The notes below the pieces were generated by a model. The model saw nothing but the letters and a program-made list of their open reading frames with translations. It ran no database searches and was not told the origin of the DNA. This document shows, one piece after another, positions 25,163 to 34,746 of a DNA stretch of 64,000 bases (position 1 is its first letter; the number at the start of each line of letters is the position of its first letter). Origin of the DNA: Planctomycetota bacterium (GTDB lineage Bacteria > Planctomycetota > UBA1135 > GCA-002686595); contig JACKHV010000001.1 of assembly GCA_020638835.1 (NCBI GenBank), forward strand, positions 186,001-250,000, in the 5' to 3' direction. Both the position numbers and the translations under genes were made by a program.

Positions 25163-27811
25163 TCACAGTCGGTCCTGCAGCTCTTTCAGCGTCATCAACG
25201 CCTCGAGCGGCGTCATCGCGTCCAGCTTCAGCGCCTTCAACTCGCGCTCGACCGCGGTCGGCTGCGCGGCGAAGAGGTTCAGCTGCTGCGCGCCGGCGCC
25301 CTGCGCGCCCTTGGCGGGGCCGGCGATCTTCGGGGCGAGGTGTTCGGCGTCCTCCTCGAGGTCGAAGAGGATCGCCTTCGCGCGCGTGAGCAGGTCCTTC
25401 GGCGCGCCGGCCAGGCGGGCGACGTGGATGCCGTAGGAACGGTCGGTGCCGCCCTCGACGATCTTGTGCAGGAAGACGATCTCGTCCTGCCACTCGCGCA
25501 CGGCGACGGAGCGGTTCGTGACGCCGGAGAGGCGCTCGGCGAGGTCGGTCAGCTGGTGGTAGTGCGTCGCGAAGAGCGTGCGCGCGCCGACCTTGTCGTG
25601 CAGGTGCTCGACGATCGCCCAGGCGAGCGCCAAGCCGTCGAAGGTCGAGGTGCCGCGGCCGACTTCGTCGAGCACGACGAGGGAGCGGTCGGTCGCGTTG
25701 TTCAGGATGTTCGCGATCTCGACCATCTCGACCATGAAGGTCGACGCGCCGCGGCCGATGTCGTCGGCGGCGCCGATGCGCGTGAAGATGCGGTCGACGA
25801 CGCCGATGCGCGCGGAGGCGGCGGGCACGAACGAACCGATCTGCGCGAGCAGCGTGATCAGCGCCGTCTGACGGATGTAGGTCGACTTACCGGCCATGTT
25901 CGGGCCGGTCAGGATCGTGACGAGGTGATTCGTGCGGTCGAGCCTCGAGTCGTTGGGCACGAAGGCCTCGGCGCCCGGTTGCACTTCGATCACCGGATGG
26001 CGGCCGTCGGTGATCTGGATCGCATTGCCTTCGTCGACGGTCGGCGCGCAGTAACGGCGTTCAGCGGCGGTCTGCGCGAGCGCGGACAGGACGTCGACCT
26101 CGGCGATCGCGCGCGCGGTCGTGAGGATGCGGCCGAGGTGTTGCGCGACGCGGTCCTTCAGCTCGTTGAAGAGGCGGTACTCGATGTCCTTCGAGACCTC
26201 TTCGGCCTTCAGGACCTTTGTCTCGAACTCCTTGAGCTGCGGCGTGATGTAGCGCTCCGCCGTCTTGATCGTCTGCTTGCGGATGTACTCCTCGGGCACG
26301 CGGTCGACCTGGCCGCGCGGCACTTCGATGAAGTAACCGAAGACCGAATTGTAGCCGATCTTCAAGCCGTTGATGCCGGTGCGCTCGGCTTCCTTGGCTT
26401 GGAACTTGGCCATCCACGTCTTGCCGTCGCCGGCGATCTGGCGCAGCTCGTCGAGTTCCGCGTCGACGCCTTGCGCGATCAAGCCGCCGTCGCGCAGCGT
26501 CATCGGCGGATCGGGCGTCAACGTCTTGCGCAAGTCGGTGACGACGTCGTCGAGCGGGTCGAGCGCGGCGTGCAGTTCGGCGAGGCGCGGGGCTTGCGCG
26601 TCGTCCAGTTGTTCGCGCAAGGGATGCACGGGTTCCAACGACTGCGCGAGCGCGACCAGGTCGCGACCGTTCGCACGGCCGGTGGAGAGCTTGGCGACGA
26701 GGCGTTCGACGTCGCGCACTTCGCCGAGCAGCTCGCGCGCTTCCTCGCGCACGAACGGCCGGTCGACGAACTCGGCGACGCCGCGTTGGCGCGCGAGGAT
26801 CGGCGCGACGGCGCGCAGCGGCGCGAGCAACCACTCGCGCAACAGGCGTCCGCCCATCGGCGTGCGCGTCTGGTCGATCGTGTCGAGCAAGCTGCCGTCG
26901 GACGTGCCCTCGCGCTGCGTCTTGACCAGTTCGAGGCACGACTGCGTCGCGCGGTCGAGCACCAGCACGTCGCGCGTGTCGACGACTTCGAGGCCGAGGA
27001 TGTGTTCGCACTGGCCGCGCTGCGTCTCCTCGAGGTACTCGATCAAGCAACCGGCGGCTTGCACCGCGCGCGAGTCGTCGGCGAGGCCGAAGCCTTCGAG
27101 CGTGGCGACGCGAAAGTGCCGCTGCAGCGCGCGCAAGGTCGCGTCGTGGTCGAAGCGCCACGGGTCGCGCTCGGAGAGGCGCGGGCCGAAAGTGCGTCCG
27201 AGTTCCGCGGCGAGCTCGGGTTCGCGCTCGACGAGGTCCGGCGACCAGAGCAGCTCGGCCGGCGCGATGCGCGCGAGTTCGTCGACGAGTTGTTCCTTGG
27301 CGACTTCGGTCACGCGGAAGCGGCCGGTCGAGAGGTCGACCCACGCGAGCCCCGCGCCGGTCTTGCCGAGGAACAGCGCGGCGAGGTAGTTCGACTTGCG
27401 CGCGTCGAGCACGTTCTCCTCCGTCAGCGTGCCCGGCGTCACCACGCGCACGATGCCGCGCTCGACGATGCCCTTCGAGACGCGCGGATCGGTGAGCTGT
27501 TCGCAGATCGCGACCTTGAAGCCCTTCTGCACCAGGCGCACCAGGTAGCCTTCCATCGAGCGCACCGGCACGCCGGCCATCGCGATGGCGCCTTCGCCCT
27601 TCGAGCGCGAGGTGAGCGTGATGCCCAGCTCCTTCGCGGCGACCTCGGCGTCCTCGTGGAACAGCTCGTAGAAGTCGCCCATGCGGAAGAAGAGCAGCGC
27701 GTCGGGCTGTTCCTTCTTCGCGGCCCAGAACTGCTCCATCATCGGCGAGTCCTTCTTGGCCTTGCGGCGCTGGGTGCCGCCGCCGGCGATGATCTGCGTG
27801 TTCTTGGGCAT
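25163..27811 (-). CDS. mutS: DNA mismatch repair protein MutS
   Basis: An 882-residue MutS1 that binds mismatches and recruits MutL. The N-terminal domain has the mismatch-wedge FxE motif in RMGDFYELFHEDAE. The connector, lever and clamp follow (for example DQTRTPMGGRLLREWLLAPL). The ATPase has Walker A GPNMAGKSTYIRQTA, Walker B LVVLDEVGRGTSTFDG and the conserved ATHYHQLTDLAE. Length and domain order are normal. Its 3' end is duplicated 2.9 kb downstream at 22285-22797. No mutL is in the window. Confidence 0.97.
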   Translation of the reverse strand: MPKNTQIIAGGGTQRRKAKKDSPMMEQFWAAKKEQPDALLFFRMGDFYELFHEDAEVAAKELGITLTSRSKGEGAIAMAGVPVRSMEGYLVRLVQKGFKVAICEQLTDPRVSKGIVERGIVRVVTPGTLTEENVLDARKSNYLAALFLGKTGAGLAWVDLSTGRFRVTEVAKEQLVDELARIAPAELLWSPDLVEREPELAAELGRTFGPRLSERDPWRFDHDATLRALQRHFRVATLEGFGLADDSRAVQAAGCLIEYLEETQRGQCEHILGLEVVDTRDVLVLDRATQSCLELVKTQREGTSDGSLLDTIDQTRTPMGGRLLREWLLAPLRAVAPILARQRGVAEFVDRPFVREEARELLGEVRDVERLVAKLSTGRANGRDLVALAQSLEPVHPLREQLDDAQAPRLAELHAALDPLDDVVTDLRKTLTPDPPMTLRDGGLIAQGVDAELDELRQIAGDGKTWMAKFQAKEAERTGINGLKIGYNSVFGYFIEVPRGQVDRVPEEYIRKQTIKTAERYITPQLKEFETKVLKAEEVSKDIEYRLFNELKDRVAQHLGRILTTARAIAEVDVLSALAQTAAERRYCAPTVDEGNAIQITDGRHPVIEVQPGAEAFVPNDSRLDRTNHLVTILTGPNMAGKSTYIRQTALITLLAQIGSFVPAASARIGVVDRIFTRIGAADDIGRGASTFMVEMVEIANILNNATDRSLVVLDEVGRGTSTFDGLALAWAIVEHLHDKVGARTLFATHYHQLTDLAERLSGVTNRSVAVREWQDEIVFLHKIVEGGTDRSYGIHVARLAGAPKDLLTRAKAILFDLEEDAEHLAPKIAGPAKGAQGAGAQQLNLFAAQPTAVERELKALKLDAMTPLEALMTLKELQDRL

Positions 27812-27964
27812 GGGGCGAGGATCTTAGCAGGCGCGTGCTCAGGGACCAGGAAAGCGGCGCGCCGGCGGGCGATTCGGGCGGCAACGCGGGCGCGCGGACG
27901 CTAGGGTGTGCTGCGGCGAGCGGAGGCGCGGCAGGCGCGACGACCCGCTCTCCAAGAGAAGAGG

Positions 27965-28411
27965 ATGCGAAGGATGCTCCAGACCACGACGCGAACGCTC
28001 TTGACCCTCTGCTCCCTCGGCGCGCTGCTCTCGGGCTGCGGCTCGAACCCGGCACAGGACGACGAAGCCGCGGGGCCGCCGCAGGGCCAAGTGCGCGGCA
28101 CCTTGACCGAGGCGCCCGAGGGCGACTCCGCGGTCGAACAGCACCTCGAGACCCTGCTCGGCACGATGCGGACCGTGAACGGCAAGCGCGTGGTCGACTT
28201 CCAACTGCGCAACAAGTCGGATCGCGAGCTCGAGTTCGCCTACCGCGTCGAGTGGCTGAACCGCCGCGGCCAGGCGGTCACCTCCGACGACTCGTGGGTG
28301 CTCGTGCACTTGCCCGCCGGCGGCGCCGTGCCGCTCGAAGCCTCCGCCCCGACGCGCGACGCCGAGTCGTGGACGGTGCGCGCGATCGAGACGGCGGCCG
28401 AGCCGCGCTGA
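27965..28411 (+). CDS. YcfL-like lipoprotein
   Basis: About 148 residues with a lipoprotein signal (TLLTLCSLGALLSGCGSNP, lipobox LLSGC). The mature domain (RTVNGKRVVDFQLRNKSDRE, then LEFAYRVEWLNRRGQAVTSD) matches the immunoglobulin-like YcfL/DUF1425 family, a periplasmic lipoprotein whose role is unclear. ATG 27965 or 27974 could be the start; a GAAGAGG ribosome site precedes the first. It is divergent from mutS. Confidence 0.85.
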   Translation: MRRMLQTTTRTLLTLCSLGALLSGCGSNPAQDDEAAGPPQGQVRGTLTEAPEGDSAVEQHLETLLGTMRTVNGKRVVDFQLRNKSDRELEFAYRVEWLNRRGQAVTSDDSWVLVHLPAGGAVPLEASAPTRDAESWTVRAIETAAEPR

Positions 28412-28630
28412 GGCGGACTCTCGTAACGGGCTTGTGCCGACTCCTCGAGGTTAGGAGCCTTGGAGTTGGTGCGAAGATAATTGTGTTGACTTTCAATGAG
28501 GGGGGGGGGCAATCCTCTCCTTCGGCACGCAGTCGTCTCGCCCCATCCATCGGTGAACGCTCTTTCGGCAGGAGTGCTGTCGGACCTTGGGTGGCCAGCT
28601 ATGCATAGACCAATCCCGTTCGGAGTCCTC

Positions 28631-29353
28631 ATGAATCATGCCCACCCCCTAAGGCTCGCGTTGATCGTTCTTGCCTCCTTGAACGCCTTGGCAGAGCCGG
28701 CGGCCTGCGACGAAAACGCCTTCACCTTCGATGCCGGTGCGATCACTCAGGCAGCAGCGGAAGCGAACGCAATTCTAGGAGCCAGTGTCACGATCTCGCT
28801 CGACACGAGTGGGGACGGCCCCGGAGTCAGCTTCAAGCACGGCGATGTGGATGATCAGGGCAGCTACTCGTCCACAGAGTCCGAAGGAGATGACACGAAG
28901 TTCATCGTCGTCGACACCAAGGAACTCGATGAAGACTTCGACGACATTGCCGATGATGTCGAGCGTCAGAGGCAACTCCTCAGGCTCATCTTCATACACG
29001 AGTTTCGCCATTGCACGCCCGGCGAGGGGGGACTGGGGAGATCGGGTGGCGTGTCCTGCGAACACTTGTCGGATATCAAGGCCGATGCGGCGGGGTGCGA
29101 GGACGACATCAAGGACGTAAAGGACGACCCGACCTTGTCGGCTGCGGAGAAGTGCAAGCGAATCGGTCTTCTCTGCCGCTTCTACCGCGAGTTCCAGGAC
29201 ATTGCCAACACGCCCGAGGCCGTTCAGCAGGCCTACACGCACTGCAGTCACCTGCTCGTGCAGCCGGCCGAGGACCGCTTGATTCCCGACACTGCTGAGT
29301 GTCCGGCCGCTGACTGCCCGGTCCACGAAACCGACTTTGGAGTTGCCCGATGA
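28631..29353 (+). CDS. Secreted protein with an HExxH motif
   Basis: A 240-residue protein with a signal peptide (LRLALIVLASLNALAEPAAC). The mature part holds IFIHEFRHCTPGEGG, an HExxH zinc-protease motif, set after a predicted helix (VERQRQLLRLIFIHEF), and several cysteines (CEHLSD, CEDDIKD, CKRIGLLCRF, CPAADCPV). It could be a small secreted metallopeptidase with disulfides, but a third zinc ligand is not evident and no family is recognised. GC is lower than in neighbouring core genes. Its TGA overlaps the ATG of the next gene (ATGA). Confidence 0.75.
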   Translation: MNHAHPLRLALIVLASLNALAEPAACDENAFTFDAGAITQAAAEANAILGASVTISLDTSGDGPGVSFKHGDVDDQGSYSSTESEGDDTKFIVVDTKELDEDFDDIADDVERQRQLLRLIFIHEFRHCTPGEGGLGRSGGVSCEHLSDIKADAAGCEDDIKDVKDDPTLSAAEKCKRIGLLCRFYREFQDIANTPEAVQQAYTHCSHLLVQPAEDRLIPDTAECPAADCPVHETDFGVAR

Positions 29354-30261
29354 ACGGTCAGCAACTCATCGGATCGAGCGCGCTTCTGTGCGCTCTGTTC
29401 TGCGTTGCGTGTCGATCGCAGATTCCAGCAGGGGCACTGGAGGACTCGAACGCTGCCCGACTGAGCAGCGGAAATGAGGCCGCACGCAGCTCGGCGTCTC
29501 ACCGGAGGCTTCTGCCGGGGGCGAGTCACCAGGCCTTTCACTCCGACTTGTACATCACTTCCTTGAAGCGGACGGATGCTGGATTCCAAGTGAACGGCAC
29601 GGAAGAGTCGCCGCAAACCGGGGTCAGATCTAGGTGGAAGTTCGGGCAGGAGCTGGACTACGAAGTGGTCGCGATGACTTCACGTCACGGGCATGAGTTC
29701 TACGTCGCCGGTGCGGCAGCGAACTCACTGGTACTGGAGCGCTTCGACCTCTCGGTCGGCGACGGAGCCTTCTTCACTGAGAAGAAAGTCTCTGGCTCGC
29801 CGCCGGGCGTGGAGGTCGACCCGATTCCGACAGTCTTGCGGCTGAACAGGCCATACCTGGAACCCGGTTCCAGGCTCGCGCCTGCATTCTCGCGTGTTGC
29901 TCTGTCCTTGCCCACTGATTGTGTCTGGATTCTCGCCTTGGGCGCTGACCCCGAGGGCCGGTTCGTCCTGATCGCAGGGAAGGACTCTCAGGGACTAGGC
30001 GCCATTTGGAGGCGTGACTCGTCCTCCGGAGCGTTCACGCGCATCTTGGAGGAAGGTTCCTATCCCTTCGTTGCTGATGTCACGGGCTTCCGCTTTCAGG
30101 ACTCCACGCTCGAGGGACGGTTGCTTCGGGTATTCACGTCCGGCGGCGGCACTCCAATCCTCCAGGACAAAGGGAATGACGGCGAATTCGAGTTCGTGCA
30201 TCAGATCAGCTACACGGATGCGGAGACCGCCTTCCCGGATTGGTCGATCACGAGCCATTGA
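29350..30261 (+). CDS. Predicted lipoprotein of unknown function
   Basis: A 303-residue protein with a lipoprotein-type signal (IGSSALLCALFCVACRSQIP, lipobox VAC). The mature part has repeated beta-strand stretches (YDYEVVAMTSRHGHEFYVAG-like, SLVLERFDLSVGDGAFF, CVWILALGADPEGRFVLIAG) that suggest a beta-propeller. It is translationally coupled to the HExxH protein, so the two likely act together outside the cytoplasm. No family is recognised. Confidence 0.75.
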   Translation: MNGQQLIGSSALLCALFCVACRSQIPAGALEDSNAARLSSGNEAARSSASHRRLLPGASHQAFHSDLYITSLKRTDAGFQVNGTEESPQTGVRSRWKFGQELDYEVVAMTSRHGHEFYVAGAAANSLVLERFDLSVGDGAFFTEKKVSGSPPGVEVDPIPTVLRLNRPYLEPGSRLAPAFSRVALSLPTDCVWILALGADPEGRFVLIAGKDSQGLGAIWRRDSSSGAFTRILEEGSYPFVADVTGFRFQDSTLEGRLLRVFTSGGGTPILQDKGNDGEFEFVHQISYTDAETAFPDWSITSH

Positions 30262-30550
30262 CACGCCGTGCTAGTTGTCGTTCCTAGTCACACTCAGTTC
30301 CTCCGCCATGGCAGGACAAGCGAGTGGGATCGGAAGCGCAGGCTCAGTGCAGAGGCGGCACGGGGGAGACTCCTCGAACCAGAGTGGGGGTGATCACGCC
30401 GCTCGGAGCGACCCAGGCCGTGATGACTGATGTAGGCCTGCCGCACGTACGCTGGGGTGGCACCGAGCCGAGCCTCGCGCGAATCGCTCTCGGCTGCCAG
30501 GATGGAGGCATGCGCTGCGTCCCGAGCGGCGCTCGACTGGAAGGCGTGCC

Positions 30551-31309
30551 ATGAAAACTCGGAATCGGATCGCGCGGAGCTTCGCCGTGCTCACGCTTTG
30601 CAGCGCTCCCGTCGCGGCTCAACAACCCTTCGCCTACGACGGCTGCGGGGTGATCATCAACGACGGCTGCGAGAAGCTGCGCGACGACCTGACCGGTGAG
30701 GAGTACACCGGCGACTTCTCGCCGTTCCAGGTCGGCGACCACGTGCACGTCGTGGGGTGGGCGGGCTTCAGCCTGTTCTTCTGCCCGCCGCCGATCGACG
30801 GCGAGTTCGACCACGGCGGCGGCTTCATCTCGTTGATCGAGCTGTGCCCCGACGCGGACCCCAGCATGCCGCTGTGCTTCGGCGACGGTTCGAACGGTGC
30901 GTGTCCGTGCGCGAACTTCGGCGCGGTAGGCGAAGGCTGCGCGAACTCGCAAGGGCACGGCGCGATCCTGTCGGCGTCGGGCAGCGCGTCGCACGCGGCC
31001 GACGACCTCGCGCTGCACGTCGCGCAAGGCAGGCCGGCGATGCCGGGCAGCCTGTTGCAGGGCACGACCGCGATCCACACGCCCTTCCGCGACGGCCTCT
31101 TCTGCATGGGCAACCCGACGGAGCGCATCGAGTTCGTGATCCTGGATGCGAGCGGCGCGGGTTCGACGACGGTCTCGATCGTGACGCGAGGCAACGTGCC
31201 CGGTCCGGGCGCGACGCGGTACTACCAGTTCTGGTATCGCGACCCCGTGATCTCGCCGTGCGGCACGGGATCGAACCTGTCGAACGCGCTGCGCATCGAC
31301 TGGGTCTGA
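30551..31309 (+). CDS. Secreted protein with the planctomycete FQFWYRDP-type C-terminal module
   Basis: A 252-residue protein with a signal peptide (RSFAVLTLCSAPVAA). The middle contains CFGDGSNGACPCANFGAVGE, a cysteine-rich linker. The C-terminal 130 residues (ILSASGSASHAADDLALHVA, FRDGLFCMGNPTERIEFVIL, TRYYQFWYRDPV, NLSNALRIDWV) resemble the C-terminal module of the proteins at 56280 and 58239. The first part (residues 20-110) is not recognised. The module is probably a beta-sandwich used for secretion or surface attachment. Confidence 0.8.
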   Translation: MKTRNRIARSFAVLTLCSAPVAAQQPFAYDGCGVIINDGCEKLRDDLTGEEYTGDFSPFQVGDHVHVVGWAGFSLFFCPPPIDGEFDHGGGFISLIELCPDADPSMPLCFGDGSNGACPCANFGAVGEGCANSQGHGAILSASGSASHAADDLALHVAQGRPAMPGSLLQGTTAIHTPFRDGLFCMGNPTERIEFVILDASGAGSTTVSIVTRGNVPGPGATRYYQFWYRDPVISPCGTGSNLSNALRIDWV

Positions 31310-31826
31310 GTGCCAGGCGTCCACGACGCGAACGGAGCCGCCGTTCGCCCCGGAGGTCGAACGGCGGCTCACGACTTTCCCAGCCTTCGGAAAGGTGCCT
31401 AGGGCCCGGAGCGAGCTCCGCTCCCACGGCACAGCAGGGTTATACGACAAACAGACCCTCGTGTCTTCTGTGGAATGCTGCGAATTCCCCGGGCTCCGGA
31501 GTGCGGAGGGCGCGATCGGGAGGGGCGCCCGGGGCTCCTGTCCCTGCTTCGGGCCAGCCTGGAGGGAGGCCGGAAAATTCTTCCTGTTCCGCGTTCGGTC
31601 GCTATGGGGGCTCGGCTGACGGCGCGGGTGAAAGGGAACTTCAGTCCAATGTCTCCTGGAAGGCAGCTCCTGAAGAGAAAAGGCGCGGGCCCGCACAGCG
31701 GGCTCGAGCTTTTGCCCGCCTCAGCTGGATCGATCTCGGTGACGCGTGCTCCTCGGGGGGGGAAGTCACGCTAGAAGCGCCCAGGCCACGATCGCGGGTG
31801 GGAGTCCCTGGAATCTGATGATCGAT
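31310..31826. other. Intergenic region of about 520 bp
   Basis: This stretch carries an imperfect GC-rich hairpin just after the preceding stop (GGAGCCGCCGTTCG and CGAACGGCGGCTC at about 31334-31369, probably the terminator of that gene). No convincing ORF was seen; the short ORFs are arginine-rich shadows. Because a strong terminator lies at its far end, an unannotated small RNA here is possible. Confidence 0.35.
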
Positions 31827-31865
31827 CGAGTCCGCCGGCCGAGGCCGGCGGACTCGGTCGTTTTT
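31827..31865 (+). terminator. Intrinsic terminator
   Basis: A 14-bp stem CGAGTCCGCCGGCC with GGCCGGCGGACTCG is followed by GTCG and five T residues. It is the clearest factor-independent terminator on the plus strand here, yet the nearest upstream stop is about 520 bp away. Confidence 0.8.
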
Positions 31866-31963
31866 CGTGAAGCCTTCGAGCGCAGGGAGCCGCGAGGTCG
31901 ATCGTCTCTCGAGCCGCGCCCGGGCTTCCCTCGCGCTCCGCGCGCCGTACCCTCAACGCCCCC

Positions 31964-32920
31964 ATGTCTCTCTACCTCGTCACCGGCGGCGCCGGCTTCA
32001 TCGGATCGCACCTCGTCGACGCCTTGTTGGCGCGCGGGGATCGCGTGCGGGTGCTCGACGACCTCTCGACCGGCGTGGCCGAGAACCTCGCGCCGCATCA
32101 GCCGGGCGAAGTCGGTTCGGGAGCGGCGGTCGAGTGGCTGCGCGGCTCGATCGCGGACGCCGAGGCCTGCCTCGCGGCCTGCGCCGGGGTGACCGGGGTG
32201 TTCCACGAGGCGGCCGAGGTGTCGGTGCCGAAGAGCGTCGCGGAACCGCGCAAGAGCTACGAGGTGAACGCGCTCGGCACGCTGAACGTGCTCGAGGCGA
32301 TGCGCGCGAGCGGCGCGCAGAAGCTGGTCTTCGCGGCGTCCTCCGCGGCCTACGGCGACGGGCCGGAACTACCGAAGCGCGAAGAACAGACGCCGTCGCC
32401 GCTCTCGCCCTACGCGGCGGGCAAGCTCGCCGGCGAGCACCTCTTGAAGGTCTGGGCCGAGGTCTATCGTCTGCACACCGTCGCGCTGCGCTACTTCAAC
32501 GTCTTCGGACCGCGCCAGCGCGACGACAGCCCGTACACCGGCGTGATCGCGATCTTCGCGCGCGCGCTGCTCGAGGGGCGCGCGCCGACGATCTTCGGGG
32601 ACGGCGAGCAGACCCGTGACTTCACCTTCGTCGAGAACGTCGTGGCCGCGAACCTGGCCGCGATGGACGCCGAGGGCGCGTCGGGCCGCGTCTACAACAT
32701 CGGGGGCGGCGAGCGCATCAGCCTGAACCAGCTCTTCCGCGCCATGGCGGAGGTGCTCGGCAGCGAGCTCGAGCCGGTCTACGCACCCGCGCGGACCGGC
32801 GATGTGCTGCACAGCCAGGCCTCGGTGGAGCGCGCGGTGCGCGAGCTGGGATGGCGGCCGACGGTGGACTGGCGGGAGGGGCTCGAGCGGACCCTCGACT
32901 GGTACCGCGCGGGCCACTGA
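31964..32920 (+). CDS. NAD-dependent sugar-nucleotide epimerase (UDP-glucose/GlcNAc 4-epimerase-like)
   Basis: A 318-residue extended short-chain dehydrogenase. It opens with the Rossmann motif MSLYLVTGGAGFIGSHLVDAL. The catalytic triad is visible as Ser/Ala in FAASSAAYGDG and the Y-x3-K of SPYAAGKLAGEHLL. RYFNVFGPRQRDDSPYTGVI is the substrate-binding segment typical of the WbpP/UDP-N-acetylglucosamine 4-epimerase branch. It would invert C4 of a UDP-sugar for surface glycans. No glycan cluster is next to it. Confidence 0.93.
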   Translation: MSLYLVTGGAGFIGSHLVDALLARGDRVRVLDDLSTGVAENLAPHQPGEVGSGAAVEWLRGSIADAEACLAACAGVTGVFHEAAEVSVPKSVAEPRKSYEVNALGTLNVLEAMRASGAQKLVFAASSAAYGDGPELPKREEQTPSPLSPYAAGKLAGEHLLKVWAEVYRLHTVALRYFNVFGPRQRDDSPYTGVIAIFARALLEGRAPTIFGDGEQTRDFTFVENVVAANLAAMDAEGASGRVYNIGGGERISLNQLFRAMAEVLGSELEPVYAPARTGDVLHSQASVERAVRELGWRPTVDWREGLERTLDWYRAGH

Positions 32921-33065
32921 GCGGCCGCCGCGGGGCGCGGGGGCCCCCGAGACCCCTCGGCCGCGTTGCCGTCGCGGGCACTCCCGGGTACCCTCTTTCG
33001 CCCAGCTCTTCGGGCAGGAACCCGCTCGAAACCGATCCCCCCGCCCTCCGCACGAGGCGACACTC

Positions 33066-34724
33066 ATGGAAATCGCAAGAGATCTCGAGCAGAAGCTCGG
33101 TCTGAAGGACGTCGACTATCGACTCAACCTCTCCAAGGACGAGCTCTTCCACGAGGCCATCGCGAACGACCGCGGTCGCATTCGCCCGGACGGTCCCGAC
33201 GACGAACAGAAGGCCTACCCGACCAAGCTCGGCATCGACGGGCCGCTCGTCTACTACACGGACCCGACCTGCACGGGGCGCCCGGTGACGGACACCTTCG
33301 GCGTGGCGCACTCCGAGCTCGAGGACAAGGTCTGGTGGAAGAACGACTTCAGCAAGTTCGACCCGGACAAGTTCGACGCCCTGCTGAAGCGCGTGGTCGC
33401 GCACTTGAACGCGAAGAACGCCCGCCTCTACGTCAAGGACGTGTATTGCGGCACCGACCCCGAGTACGCCGTGCCGTACCGCTTCGTCGGTGAGTACGCC
33501 GCGCACGCCTTCTTCGCGGACAACATGTTCCCGAAGGGCCTCGCCGGTGTCGCGGACGCGGAGTCCAAGCGCTGGACGATGCTCAACGTGCCGAGCTTCC
33601 ACTGCGATCCCGACCGCGACGGCACGCGCTCGGCGCGCATCGTCTGCCTCGACTTCAAGAACCGCATCGCGCTCGTTGCGGGGCGTGCCGACTACTGCGG
33701 CGTCGTCAAGAAGGCGATGTTCACGGTGATGAACTACCTGCTCCCGGAGATGGGGCACATGTCGATGCACTGCTCGGCGAACGTCGGGTCGCGCGGCGAC
33801 GGCGCGATCCTCTTCGGCCTCTCGGGCACGGGCAAGACGACGCTCTCCGCCGACCCGAAGCGCGAACTGATCGGCGACGACGAACACGCTTGGACCGCCG
33901 GCGGCATCTCGAACCTCGAGGACGGCTGCTACGCCAAGCTGATCGACCTGAACAAGGAAGCCGAACCCGTCATCGCCGCCGCGCTGTCGATGAAGGGCAC
34001 CTTGATCGAGAACGTCCCGGCGCTGCCCGGAAAGCGGATGGAGGATCTCGATCCGCAGGACCTCGACCTCGAGGACGGATCGATCACGGAGAACACGCGC
34101 TTCAGCTACCCGCTGACCTGCAACCCGAACGTCGCTTCCGGCGCGAAGGGTCCGCACCCCGAGACGATCGTGCTGCTCACCGCCGACGCCTTCGGCGTGC
34201 TGCCGCCCATCTCGGTCCTCGACGCGAAGGAGGTCATGTACCACTTCGTGATGGGCTTCACCGCGAAGCTCGCCGGTACCGAAGTCGGCGTGACCGAGCC
34301 GAAGGCCGCCTTCTCGTCCTGCTTCGGCGCGCCCTTCATGGCGCAGAAGCCGTCCGTCTACGCGAAGATCCTCGCGAAGAAGATGGAGCAGAACGAGACG
34401 CGCTGCGTGCTGCTGAACACCGGCTGGTCCGGCGGCGGCTACGGCACCGGCAAGCGCATCTCGATCCACGACACGCGCGCGCTGCTCGACGCGGCGCTCG
34501 CGGGCGACCTGCACCAGCCGGGCGCCGAGTACGACGTGCACCCGATCTTCAACCTGAAGATGCCGAAGAGCTGCCCGGGCGTGGACTCGAAGATCCTCGA
34601 CCCGCGCAACACGTGGTCCGACAAGGACGCCTACGACGCGCAAGCCCAGAAGCTCGCGCAGATGTTCCGCGACCAGTTCGAGAAGCAGGGATTCGGCGAG
34701 CTCGGCATCGAGCCCGTCATGTGA
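33066..34724 (+). CDS. pckA: Phosphoenolpyruvate carboxykinase (ATP)
   Basis: A 552-residue enzyme that converts oxaloacetate and ATP to PEP in gluconeogenesis. Visible motifs are the PEPCK-specific kinase-1a loop GLSGTGKTTLSADPKRELIG, the metal-binding DDEHAW just after it, the oxaloacetate-binding region YYTDPTCTGRP, and NTGWSGGGYGTGKRIS. Length is normal for the ATP family. A GCGACACTC leader precedes the ATG without a strong ribosome site. It is a single housekeeping gene, 145 bp after the epimerase. Confidence 0.97.
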   Translation: MEIARDLEQKLGLKDVDYRLNLSKDELFHEAIANDRGRIRPDGPDDEQKAYPTKLGIDGPLVYYTDPTCTGRPVTDTFGVAHSELEDKVWWKNDFSKFDPDKFDALLKRVVAHLNAKNARLYVKDVYCGTDPEYAVPYRFVGEYAAHAFFADNMFPKGLAGVADAESKRWTMLNVPSFHCDPDRDGTRSARIVCLDFKNRIALVAGRADYCGVVKKAMFTVMNYLLPEMGHMSMHCSANVGSRGDGAILFGLSGTGKTTLSADPKRELIGDDEHAWTAGGISNLEDGCYAKLIDLNKEAEPVIAAALSMKGTLIENVPALPGKRMEDLDPQDLDLEDGSITENTRFSYPLTCNPNVASGAKGPHPETIVLLTADAFGVLPPISVLDAKEVMYHFVMGFTAKLAGTEVGVTEPKAAFSSCFGAPFMAQKPSVYAKILAKKMEQNETRCVLLNTGWSGGGYGTGKRISIHDTRALLDAALAGDLHQPGAEYDVHPIFNLKMPKSCPGVDSKILDPRNTWSDKDAYDAQAQKLAQMFRDQFEKQGFGELGIEPVM

Positions 34725-34746
34725 GCGGCCCGCGAGGATCCTCGGC

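Noticed and set aside
25100..27904. A 934-codon open frame opposite mutS
   Set aside because: It is the antisense shadow of mutS and has no recognisable motif.
28499..28510. Poly-G tract before the HExxH gene as a phase-variation switch
   Set aside because: It is outside the coding frame and not clearly within a promoter spacer; there is no evidence of length variation in one sequence.
31395..31774. Short ORFs in the 31.3-31.8 kb gap
   Set aside because: They are arginine-rich, have no ribosome site and no codon-position pattern typical of the neighbouring genes.
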